Below are positions 21,484-32,798 of a DNA stretch of 64,000 nt, piece by piece. Every line of letters starts with the position of its first letter. Within the stretch, counting starts at the first letter, position 1. The translations under genes were made by a program, and so were the position numbers. The notes under the pieces were generated by a model. That model saw only the letters and a list, made by a program, of their open reading frames with translations, was not told the origin of the DNA and did no database searches. This DNA is from Brasenia schreberi (lineage: Eukaryota > Streptophyta > Magnoliopsida > Nymphaeales > Cabombaceae), in the NCBI GenBank assembly GCA_036023115.1, contig JAYKKT010000055.1:12896501-12960500 (forward strand), read 5' to 3'.

Positions 21484-21596
21484 ATTTTTGAACTTTGTAA
21501 AAAATCAACCTATGAAAAAAAAGTGAATTAAGAATCATGATTTTGTAAAGTGAATTGTTTCAAAACGTATTGGATCAACAATTTTCAAAGGTTCAA

Positions 21597-21614
21597 GTCC
21601 CACCGGGCATGCCA
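21597..21614 (-). other. Primer-binding site of T11 (- strand)
   Basis: On the - strand TGGCATGCCCGGTGGGAC, 4 nt from the degenerate LTR end at 21619. It identifies the neighbouring LTR as a 5' LTR. Confidence 0.75.
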
Positions 21615-21618
21615 AATC

Positions 21619-23889
21619 TATAAATATGAATTTTTGTTTTAAAGTCTATTGAGAGACTTGAAACTAAATTCGCAAACTACGAGTGCGCGAGCGTGCCAAC
21701 TAGTTTGCTCAAACTAGCAAAGATGATTTCTAACTTCTTTGGCGATTGTGGGTACATGAATTCTTTTCGTCGTATACCTTCTTGAACCGATGCTCAAGGG
21801 TCAATTTAGATGCTTTGAAAATTGTTCGAGATCCGGTAAGTTTTCAAAATTCAATTCCCAAAAATATTATGGAAATCATAAACTTAATTCTTGAATGAAA
21901 ACATTTCAAATCTTGAAAAACAGAAACTGGTTTTATTTTCAAAAACTTATTTCTTGATATTTTTGGATGGCTTTCGAATATCCAAAAATTCTCAAAATTT
22001 TACAAAAAGTGGAGTTTGATATTGAGATTTTAAGTGTTGTAGATGTATGCAATTAAATATGAGAATATACGTTACTAAGATATTCGGGACATATCTGTGA
22101 TAGAGAAACAAAAACTTAAAAAAGTGACCGTATCTTGGTACCGAGATCTCTAATTTCTATACAAGGTCTTGTTAGAAAGCTATGGATATCAGATTTTCAA
22201 TGGGACTATTTTCAATTAAAATGGTTTACTATATACAAAGTTATGAGAATATGACCCAACCTCTATTGTAGGAACTGTGGGTTTTATAGACTCTGTTCCG
22301 ATTTCATTTGGTGTTCTCCGATTTTATTTACGGTGTTGCATGATCCTAAAATTCTTTAAAATTTTATGGACAGTGTATCTGTGTGTAGATTAGGTGTGCA
22401 AAATTTCAGTACATTTGGAGTAGGGGGTAAAAAAAATAAAAATCATTGATTAGACGTATGCAGAGTGTAGAAAACAAATTTTCAATTTTTACAAGATACG
22501 TGAATGCATTTCGTCTGAATTAAAGGACAATCTACAATAATTAAAAATGTAAAGAACTGAAGTAAATAAAGAAAATTATTATTATAGCATAAGTATAAAG
22601 AGGATTAGGAGATATAAGATCTTATAATGTATATCGGGGTAGAAGGAATCGAAAATTAAACACATAACATGTATCCATAAATATAAAGGAAATAGGGTAG
22701 CATAAAATCCTTAATTATTACATCAAAATGGAGACATAAGCTCCTTAATTACAACCCCATTAAATTGAATGAAAGAGGAGAAAACAATATTGAAAAGGGA
22801 AGGGAAGAAGCGATCTATGATGGGGAAGAATGGGATGGTAGTGGCCGACGGTTGGTGGCGGCAGCTTGGGGAAGATGAGCCTCCTCCTCCTCCTTCTTTC
22901 TCTCTTTCTCTCCCTTTTTCTCTCTCTAGCTCTTGGATTCTTTCACAGCCACCAAAAACTCAAATGCTCAATTCCCTCTCTCGTGGATGCCCGATTTCTC
23001 TCTTTGATAGCCACCAACTCCTCCTATTATGCCAACTTGGGCCACTTCCCTAATGTCTAGACCTAAAATGGTAAGATGCATTCTCAAATCATGTTGAAAT
23101 TGGCTAGACCTAAAATGGTAAGTTACCTTCTTCAATCATGCTAAAATCGGCTAGCCAATGGTTCGTTTGATGGCTTACCAAATCGGGCACCAATGCTGCT
23201 CATGATAAGTTGTCTAAGAGAATAGTGCAAGGAAAGGCAACTCCTACCCACTTGTCGTTCTGGTCACTACTTGAAGCTAGAGCAAGCCTTAGCTCACACT
23301 ACTTGAAGCTAGAGCAAGCCTTAGCTCACACAAGGAAGGTCCCTAGACTTTCCACTCTTAGAACAACCACTAGGGATAGGATGACTGCGAGCTACTGGTC
23401 CACGTCTTGACCATGTTGGTTCCTTGACTTGGTTTTGAATGAACTTGATGCAGCCACTTGAGTCTGAATTTGAATTAAATCTCCTTTTGGATTGGATCGA
23501 GGTTAGCTTGGGATGAGCCCTGCTTGGCTTTGAGATTTGATTGGGCCCTACTTGGCTTGAGATGGGCTTGATTTAGCCTTGAATGAATCTTGATTCCTTG
23601 CCTTATCTGGGTATGCTTTGCTTACCTTTTTGGTTCTTACCGTATCCTCTTTATGGGCAATTTGCCTACTTCCGATTCGAGTTTTGATTTGATCCGTCTT
23701 CACATTAGTCTCCCAATTTTCTTTTCAAAATTATTTCAAACATCCAATTTTTCTAGCTATTTTAGAATCTTAGTTTTCAAAAATATTTTCTGAAAACATT
23801 TATTTTGAAAATGATGTTTGAAACGTTCAAATCATGAATTTTCAAATATACCCCGGATTATTTTGAAAGACATTTTTAGGATGTTTACA
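21619..23889 (-). repeat. 5' LTR of T11, - strand, AT-rich subfamily
   Basis: About 2.27 kb. On the - strand the end is degenerate (TTCATATTTATA at 21619). It shows CTAGTTT-GCTC-AAACTAG (21704-21721) and hairpin 1 with inner stem TTGAGC-ATCG-GTTCAA (about 21780). The middle (21830-22760) is AT-rich, and the 5' half includes a CT-rich stretch (22875-22930) and two near-identical 40-bp blocks around 23265-23330. The start TGTAAACATCC is at 23889. No GTAAGT is seen at the usual place, and no gene. Confidence 0.65.
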
Positions 23890-24848
23890 AATGTTATGCT
23901 TTATCTGTCTCATCATGCCATCCTTTTGCCTTGAGCATAAAGTCTTATCCATGTTCCTCTTTGAGAATGAAAATAAGAGTTCTTTCACATGCCCCATACG
24001 ATGTTTAACTCTACTAGCTAGTTTCTATAAGTGTCATTCCAATTGCGTGAGTCTTTGGAGACAACACTTCCATTCTTTTTTCTTTTAAAACTTCTTTTCT
24101 TTCCTGATGATCCATACTTGCAATTCTTTTGTTTCTATTAAAATGAAAACTGGTTATCATGGATGGATGGCACAAAGAGAACCAATTAGCCTGAACTTTA
24201 GGTATGCATGTGCACAACCTGAAAAAGTTTGTGCATTTGTTCCGTTAACCGCTGAACGGCACGGAGACAACCATGGCCTGGATTGACGTGCCTTCTTGGA
24301 AATTAGGGACCCGTTCGTGCCCTGGTAAAGAATAGATGGACAATCGTAAGGGGGTGATAATGACGTCGTTGGTCATAAGACATGACGGATCCATCTTCGC
24401 TCTGGTCCGAACCGTAATCTTTCAGCTGCACCAAAAGAACTAAGATTATATGCACTCGCGCTGGACTGGACCTGACCACTCAAGCCCGAGTCTTCGGGTT
24501 TGTTTGTTTGGTTATGTACATCGGGACAACTTACGACCAGTGCGGTGCTGCTGCGTAACCCGAATCGGTAAGGATCCTTCCCTTCCCGTCCCCGTTTCCA
24601 AAATTCAATCGTCGTTCCTTGCTACTGCTATCTTCGGGTTTCCTTATCCTTTCGTTTTCACATCGTCGTCTCGTCCTTATTATTTTCTACTGTGGCATCA
24701 TGATAAATATCGTTCGGGATGTCACCTACCGTCCTCCTAGCTCTTAGATTCTCTTCCATGATCGACCATCAGATGGGTAATCTGCAGGAGTTGACGATCG
24801 GCTGGGTCCTCCTCTTATATCAAGAAAAAAAAAATCCTCTTGAGGATC
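23890..24848. other. Unassigned low-repeat segment U2
   Basis: This 959-bp stretch has none of the family words. It lies between the start of the T11 LTR and the start of the T12 LTR. The base composition is balanced, unlike its neighbours. Frames up to 96 codons (24450-24740) show no recognisable product. It may be older genomic DNA into which the elements inserted, or a fragment of an unrelated element. Confidence 0.5.
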
Positions 24849-26145
24849 TGTAAATCAAAAGATTTTCAAAAACAAACACCTGTTTTGAAAATTCATTTCA
24901 AAACCAGATTCTGGAGTTTTCAAAAACCCAGGAGTTGAAAAAGCTTTTATCTTCTATTTTAGATCCCGTTCAAATTGGAAATTTTTCAAACATGGGCCAA
25001 GTCCCAATTTTGTAAAAGCCCAAAATCCAACAGGTGGAACCTGATCAAAAGCAGCCTTAGAAGTAGGTTCAAAAGCCCAGAAAGCGCCCTGGCCCGATAA
25101 AAGCAGGATCAAAAGGCAAAAGGAAAGCCCAAGCCAGAAGCAGACTGCAAGCCCGGAGCACCAAAAGCCAAGCCAAAGCATTCACCAAAATAGCAGGAAT
25201 CCAAGCCTGAAATGATAGAAATGAACTGAAATAGAGTCTAGAATGGTGAGAAGGAGCTCGAACGACAAAGCTGGAGAAAACCTAGCACAAGACGGAGCAC
25301 TGATGAAGCCAAGACCCACACAAAACGTCCGTCTTGAAACGCCAAGACGGACTGAAGAAACAAAAATTTGGATTGGACCTGGACCCAAATAGTGTTTGGA
25401 TTGGATCTAGATCCTAAATATTCGAGATCCGAGATCCAAACCCAAATAATATTTGAGTCGGATTTGGATTCCAAAATATCCGAGATCCAGACCCAAATAG
25501 TGTTTGGATCAGATTTGGATTCCAATATCCAAATCCAAGACCCATATCCAAGACCCACCTCATTTGCCTATAAATAGAGGTGAGGGGGTGCCCACAAGTT
25601 CACGTGAAATTCAAGAAGGCTTGGAGAGAGATTGCATAAAGTAGGTGAGAGAAATAGTGGGCTAGCCTTGTGGGCTTGATCAAGGGCATGGGTTTAAACC
25701 TTGTATGAACCTAGGCTCAAACCAAGGGGCTGCACCAACTTGAAGAGGGGTTGCACAAGGGCTGTAAAAGGGCGTGGAAGCATGGGTAAAGCACGGTGGA
25801 CCAGCTCCAAGAGGTAGGTCTCTAAACCTAACCCTAAACTAGCCTAAACCTAGTCCTCTCATCTAAACCGACCTAAACTCCCATCTAACCACCTGCCACC
25901 CGAACACCCCTGGCACCCTACTGCCCGCCTAGAACCCCCAGCGCCTATCGCCACCTTCCCATGTCTCAGCACCCGCACCCCACTACACCGGCTCCTGATG
26001 CCTACCGCGTGCCTAGCACCTACCAGCCCCACCATCAGCCCCACTCCATCCCACTGCCTTACCTGTCCCTCACCATCTCCCGGCCACCGTCTGCCACCTA
26101 CACCTCCCTCACCTTCCCAGCCATACCACCATCTGCCCCACACAC
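24849..26145 (+). repeat. 5' LTR of T12, first part
   Basis: It starts TGTAAATCAAAAG at 24849. It contains the AATAGTGTTTGGAT / ATCCAAA hairpin tract (25360-25540), a strong TATA box (25568), CCTAA-type words near 25825 and a C-rich tract. It is interrupted at 26146 by solo LTR S2 and resumes at 29203. Confidence 0.75.
25568..25576 (+). promoter_or_regulatory. TATA box (first LTR promoter, TATA1) of T12
   Basis: CTATAAATA followed by GAGGTGAGGGGG. In other copies the same place reads CATAAATGGAGGTGGGG (for example 52218), so this is the upstream of two TATA-like boxes in the family LTR. Confidence 0.5.
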
Positions 26146-29100
26146 TGCAGACACGGAAAATTCTCACTTCTGGTTCTTAGGCCCGAAGTGAACCTTTTTG
26201 TGTGTCTAAGTCATTTTTATAACAAGGGCGTGCCAGCTAGCTTACTCAAGCTAGCGAAGTAAGTTTTGAAATCTGACTCTTTCGGGGCGACTGTGAGCAA
26301 GTGAGCTCTTTTCGTCACAGACCTTCTTGCACCGATGCACAAAGGTCAGTCTGTACGCTTGGCAAAGTCGTTTTGAACAAAATAACCTCTTTGAAAATAC
26401 CCGAAGTGTTTGGGTTTTGTTTGTTTGGTTGCAAGTTTTATTTCACGTGGGATTTGCACGTGCCTATGTCTTTCAATTGTATATGCTATGTGGGCCAACT
26501 AGGTGTGTGTGCAAGTGACCTAAGTTGGGCGATTTTGCACAGGAGTGTGGGGTTTGCTTTGATGCAATATGCGTCCTAACTCGTGGTATGGCGAATATGC
26601 AATGCAAACTCACACAACTCCAAGGGAAAACCCGAATTGAAAGACAATGCTTAAGGGAAATTGCGTAATGTAAATTGCAAAAGGGAATTTGCAAAAGGAA
26701 AATATGGCTATATCTTATGAGCGGAAAGGCTCAATTGTGTGAGTGTGTGTCGTGTATATATGGAAAGACTACTCACACAACTGAACCTAAAAATCCAAAT
26801 CTTAAAGACATAGCGGAAGGGAAATACTTATAATATATATGGGCCCGAAGGTCGCCAATGTGTGCGTGGGTGTTGTGTATATATGTAAAGACAACTCACA
26901 TGGCTTGTAATGTAAAACCCAAATAGAATTGCAATATGGCCCTTACTAGGGTCTTGGGAATAAGAGTGAAAGCTCAATGTGTGTGAGTGTGGAATTGAAA
27001 GACCATGCACACAACTTGAATGAAACACCCAAATAAAATTGCAATATGGCCCTTACTAGGGTCTTGGGAATAAGAGCGAAAGCTCAATATGTGTGACTGT
27101 GGAATTGAAAGACAACACCCACGACTTAAATCAAAACCCACGCAGCTGAATATATATAAATATAACTATATCTTAGGGGCTATCAAGGCCCGTGTGTGTG
27201 CCAAAAGGGTGTGCAACTAAGAGCAGAAAGGCTCAAGTGCACGTGTGTGTTGGTGTGTTAAATCACGTTATTACAATCGAGGGGAGACAACGCTCCATTA
27301 TTACAACCCCGTATCAAAATTTAATTAAATGTAAGCAAGTTCATATAATGGACTGAGTTAGACACTTATGTGTAGCTGGTCCATGTTCAGCTTGCTTGGA
27401 CTTGGCTTCGTGAGTCGCCTTGGGCAGCCGAAGGGGAGCTCCTTGGGTGTATGTTGGTGGCAGGTAGGGGTTGGAATGTCCAAGTGTTGGCCGGGTGGTG
27501 TCTTGATGCTGGCCGAGTGGAAGGAGCGGCAGGTAGGGGTACTGGCCGGGTGGTGGTGTGGCAGGTGGATGGACTAGGCTTAGGGGATGCTTGGCTGGGA
27601 AGTGGGCGACTAAGGGAGGATGTTCAGCTAGGAGCTAAGGTGTGGTATTGAAGAGGGTGAATGGGATATGGTGTAGGTCGGTCGGGTGGAAGGGAGAAGG
27701 GAAGGATACAAGTTGGCGGGTGGATGGGAGTGTGCAGCTGGGAAAGAAAGAGGCGAAGGGTTAGTTGGGGTTGAGGTGGGGTACTAACCGTGAATGGAGG
27801 TGGTGCTGGTGGATGGAAGTGGTGGCCGGATGGTAGTGGAAGAAGAGTGGCAGCCGGGAAGGTGCTCCTCGCCGAAGGTGAAAGGTGATGGAGTCGGTTG
27901 GAGTGGAGAGATGCTGGTCGGGTGGTGGAGTGGTGGTGGAATGGCAGGTGGTGGGCCGGGTGGTGGAGCTTGGAGTGAGTGGGGTGAGAGTGGAGGAGAG
28001 AGAGGGAAACCCGCAATGAAGGGGTTTTTTTATAGGCTGGAAATGGGCTGGGTCGGTTGGTAGAAGGGGGGCCAGATATTTGTAATAAGGTGGGCATGGG
28101 ACATGGTTTGGGGTAGGTCGGTTAGGGGGGGTTGGTTAGTGGTTTCGGGTAGGTCGGTTAGGTGGGCTGGGACATGGTGGTTAGGGGTTTAATTAGGTGC
28201 ACCAAGGTGGGTTTAGGCTTAGTTGGTTAGGATCTAGGTGGTCTAGCTAGGTGAGGTTGGCTAGGTGAGGTTGGGGCGGTTTTGGGTGAGAAGGGTTAGG
28301 TCTAGGTTAAGTTTAGGTCAGGTTTTAGGGAAAGTGGCTAGGTGAGGTGAGCTAGCTTAGGGATAGGTTTAGGAACCTCCCCTTGGCACCGGTCCCTTGT
28401 TCAAGTTGCAGCCATGTCCAAGTTGGTGCAGCCCTAGGTCAGGTGTAGGTGCATACAAGCTCAAACCCACACTCTAGGCTAAACCCACAAGGTTAACCCA
28501 CCCTTGACCAAAAGTCAAGCCTACCAACTTTCTCACTCATACTTTATCCCCCCTTTCTCTCTCTACCCAAGCTTTTCATGTGAAATGTTGTGGGCCCCTC
28601 ACCTCCATTTATGAGAAGGTGATGTGGGCCATGGATGTAGATATTGGATTTGGATCTTGGGATCCAAATCCAAATCCATGTTGGGTTTGGATCTGGATAT
28701 ATATGGTCCAGATCCGGCCCAAATCTGATTTTTTGATTCCTTCATGGCGTTTCAAAACGGACGGTTTGTGCAGGGCATGAGTTCATCAGTACTCCGTCTT
28801 GCGTTGGGTCTTCACCAACATTGTCGTCCGCTCTTCTTCTCACCTTCAGGAATTCATTTTGAGCAAATTTCTGATATCTAGGGCTTGAATGTTTGAGAAT
28901 CTAGGGATGCTTTAGACATGAGAGTTGATGTGTCGGGCTTGAAGTATGCTTCGGGTCTAGGCTCTCCTTTGCCTTTTCGGTCTGCTTTTGTCAGGCTAGG
29001 CTACTTTCGGGGTTTCAAAACACCTTTTTAAAATCTAAAACTATATGTATAGAGTTTTAAAATGTATATATAGTTTCAACATATGTACAGGGTTGTCTAG

Positions 29101-29197
29101 AAGGCTCTTGGGTTTCTAGACTCAAAATAGCTCTTTGGGGCTGCTTTTGTGAAACCAGACATATTTGAGAAAATCATGGGATTTTGGGGTGTTTACA
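26146..29197 (-). mobile_element. Solo LTR S2, - strand (TSD CACAC)
   Basis: A 3052-bp complete LTR in - orientation: 3' end CCGTGTCTGCA at 26146, start TGTAAACACCCC at 29197. CACAC flanks it at 26141-26145 and 29198-29202, and no internal sequence remains. It carries the hairpins near 26232-26350, a repeat zone (26700-27120), a mutated donor motif (ACTTAT at 27364), a TATA2-like CCTATAAAAAAACCCC (- strand, about 28025-28035) and a CATAAATGGAGG box (- strand, about 28604). Proline-rich - strand frames at 27624-28097 are low complexity. Confidence 0.92.
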
Positions 29198-29202
29198 CAC
29201 AC

Positions 29203-31115
29203 CACATCACACCACCTGCCACCTTAACACTCCTGCACGCCACTGTCGCGCGCCACCTTCCCGCACCTGCACCCCACTACACCTCACCATCTGCCACCTG
29301 CACCTCCCTCAGCTTCCCAGCCATACCACCAGTTGTCGGTCCCACTTCCCTAGCACCCCACTCCACACCCTAACCGTGACCTACACCGCACGTCCCAGCC
29401 GAACCCCCTACAACATCTACCAAGCATGCCCAGTGCCTGTCTCCTGTCGTGCACCACTATCGCGTGCCTAGTGCCCCAGCACCTAGCACTACCCTCCCGC
29501 GCGCCACTACCGCTCCTCACCACCTGCCACATTCCCTACTGCCTACTGTTAGCACCTAGTGCTGACCTAATAGCCCGCAACCTAACCCAACTGCCCCCTT
29601 TTTCCTTGGGTTGACTAGAACCAGCCACACCTTAGGCCGTGACTTGCCTTAGCCAGCCCGCACCTAAGACCCGCACCTTGCCGTGACACCTTAGCCCTAT
29701 ATCCTGCCGAACCTAGGCCCTTCCAAGCTCTAAACACACAAGCCTCCCCAAAGCTCAATCTCACATCAATAAGCCCACCTAGGGAGACCCATCTCTTGGC
29801 TGCCAAGGTGGACAAAAGCCCAAGCACGAGTGAGAGGAAAAGTCGTCCACTTGTAAGTGTTTAAATTTGGTTTTTACCTTACTCATTTCAGATTTAATTC
29901 AATTCAATACAGGGTTGTAATAATGGAGTGTAGTCTCCCCCCGAAATGTAATATTGGTGCTTGATACACGAAGCACACGTACACTTGAGCCATATTGTTC
30001 TTAAACGTACACAAGACACCCACGTGTACTTGAGCCTTTCCGCTCTTAATTGAACACTATTGCACACACATTGAGCCTTTGCTCTTAAGCTAAAGACTTT
30101 AGTGAAAACCGTGCAATTCAATTTCGGGTTGTTACATGTATGTCGTGTGAGTTTGTCATTTAAATTTCACACTCTCACCCAAGAAGTACTTGAGCACTTG
30201 CTCCACACTCTCACGCACCTTTTGAGCCTTTGTTGCTCATAAGATATAGTGTATTTATATACTTTCCAGCTGCATGAGTTTTACATTCAAGTCGTGTACG
30301 TACTTACATTTCCAGCTGGTTCAATTCCAGTTGTGTGAGTTGTCTTTCCATTTACACACCAAGAGCACTCACTCACAATTGAGCCTTTCCGCTCTTACTA
30401 TATACTTATATTTAAAATTCAGCAAGTTCAATTCAAGTCATGTGAGTTTGTCATTTAAATTCTACACTACACACACGCGTGCATTGAGCCTTTCCGCTCT
30501 TAAATATATAAGTATATTTCAAATCTGCAAATTACATTCAAGTCGTGTGAGTTGCTTTCAAGTTTGGGTATTTCCCTTAAGCTGCGTGAGTTGCACTTTC
30601 ATTCAGGTATTTACTTTAAGTTGTATGTGTGAGTTGCTTTCAATTCGAGCCTAGCTCACATCATATCAAACCCAAAAAGTATTCATGCATCCTTGCATTT
30701 GCGCCTTTTCAAAAAGGAAACCCCGAACCTACGCTCAAAACTCGCTGAATTTAGGCCACTTGAAGCACACACATCCGGCCTAAATAGCTTAAAAGCTGAA
30801 AGACTTGGATTCGAACAACCCCCGTAATAAAAACTGCAATTTAGGCATACATCAAAAAACATTTACTTTTCTTTCGAAAGTATACGTTTGTTTAGATCAA
30901 AAAGTTTTTCTAAGCACTTAAACCAACCCTTAAGCACAAATTCAAGAAGGTTTAAAGCAAAAAGATCCCGCTTGCTCACAATCGCCTTTCAAAATGTCAG
31001 ATATATTAAAAACTTTGCTAGCTTGAGCAAGCTAGCTGGCTCGCCCTTAAAAGCAAACATAAACTCGAAAAGGCTTATTTCAGGCCTCACAGAAGTGAGA
31101 ATTTTCGTGCTTACA
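29203..31115 (+). repeat. 5' LTR of T12, second part
   Basis: It resumes after S2 with C-rich sequence, GTAAGT at 29853, the CCCCCCG box (about 29935), the repeat zone (29975-30650), hairpin 1 with arms TTAAACC/GGTTTAA (30918-30955) and GCTAGCTT-GAGC-AAGCTAGC (31017-31036). It ends GTGCTTACA, a mutated TCTACA, at 31115. Confidence 0.8.
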
Positions 31116-31119
31116 GAAT

Positions 31120-31137
31120 TGGCACGCCCGGTGGGAC
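31120..31137 (+). other. Primer-binding site of T12
   Basis: TGGCACGCCCGGTGGGAC lies 4 nt after the LTR end. Sixty-five bases of leader follow before solo LTR S3 interrupts; the leader resumes at 38296. Confidence 0.85.
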
Positions 31138-32387
31138 TCGGGTCTTGAGAAAACCTAGATCAAACAAACAAAACTCTTCAAAATTTTTCCAAGAAAAGTA
31201 TTTGTAAACACCCCAAAATCCAACGAACTTCTCAAATAACCTGGTTTTGTAAAAGTTGCCCCGAAGGGCTATTTTGAGTCTGGAAACCCAGGAGCCTTCC
31301 AGGCAACCCTGTACATATGTTTAAAACTGTATATGTTTTAAAATATGTATAATATGTTTAAAACCTTTTAAAATACGTTTTGCAACCCCACGAAGCGAAC
31401 TGGCCTGGTGAAAGCAGGACCAGAAGAGCTAAAGAGAGCCTGGAATCAGAGCACATGTCAAGCCCGGCACAACAACTCTCGTGTTAGATCCACCCCCAGG
31501 ATCTCGAACGTCCAAGTCCCTATTATCAGCAAAAAACATATGAAATCATCTCCGGAAGGTGAAAACAGAAGCGAACGACCATGTTGGCGAAGACCCAATG
31601 TAGACGGAGTACTGATGCTGTCAGACCCCGCACAAACCGTTCGTTTTGAACATACCCTGAAGGAGTCAGAATTCAGTTTGGATTGGATCTGGACCATATA
31701 TATCTAGATCCCAATCCAAACGTATGTGTGGATTTGGATTTGGATCGAAAGATCCAATCCAATATCCACATCCATGGCCCACATCACCTTCTCATAAATG
31801 GAGGTGGGGCCCACTTGAAATTCACGTGGGATTATGGGCATGAGAGAGAATGGGGAGGATAAGCATGAGGGGAATGTATTAAGCTTGACTTGTATTTCAA
31901 GTTTGGGGTTAATCATGTGGGTTAGCCTAATTAGTATGGGTTTAAGCTTGTATTAGCTAAAACCTAACCTAGGGCTGCACCAACATGATGCAATGAAGTC
32001 TATGGGTTATACAAAGGGAGCTCCCTAACCCAATCCTAAGCCAAAACCCCTAATCCTAGCCTTTTACCCTAATCCCAGCCTAATCCTAGCCTAATCACCT
32101 AACCCACTTCCCTAATCCCAACCTAATCACCTAACCCACTTCCCTAATCCTTCCCTAAACCTAGCCTAATTTCCTTAATCCTAGCCTAATCACCGAACCC
32201 ACTTAGCTAAGCCCTAAACCACTAAACCACCCCTCCTAAACCCTAACACACCATATCCCTAAAACCACCTAAATAAAATATCTGCCCCCCCCTCAAAACC
32301 AACCCACCTTATCACCACACCCACACCCACACCACCTAACCACCTAACCACCCTCTCAAAACCACTCCCAGCCGACCTTGGAAAAAC

Positions 32388-32396
32388 CTATAAAAA
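32388..32396 (+). promoter_or_regulatory. TATA box (TATA2) of solo LTR S3
   Basis: CTATAAAAA followed by CCCCCCCTAGTGGGCGAG. Same position and context as the other TATA2 boxes. Confidence 0.6.
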
Positions 32397-32798
32397 CCCC
32401 CCCTAGTGGGCGAGTTTTTCAGGTTTTTCCATCCAACTCTTGGGCCAGTCGAGCCCTATCTCACCTTGCTCTCTTCTTCCACCTCACGCCACCACTACCC
32501 CCGGCCTGCACCACCTCATGCCACCACTACTCCCGGCCTGCTCCACTCCACGTCTCCACCAACTGCCCGGCTAGCTCCATCCACCTTCATCACCCAGCTG
32601 CCCTCCTTGGACACCAACTTCCCTCACCCATCCGGTTAGTACCTCAACCCAACTCCATCTTCTCTTCTCTCCCCCACCACTCTCAGCCATCCATACCACC
32701 ACAAAGCTCCATCACAGCCTTCCTGCCACCCTTCCCCATTCGGCCAGACATAGCCCATCACACCACCCGCTTCCCTACCTTCCTCCTTAGTGACACCC

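Noticed and set aside
23890..24848. Host gene in the low-repeat island
   Set aside because: No frame longer than about 96 codons, no recognisable domain and no clear exon pattern; kept only as an unassigned segment.
27624..28097. Proline-rich - strand frame of 157 codons, and similar frames at 32378-32803, 34826-35272 and 59781-60209
   Set aside because: C-rich LTR sequence gives long Pro/Ser/His frames by composition; residues are not conserved between LTR copies.
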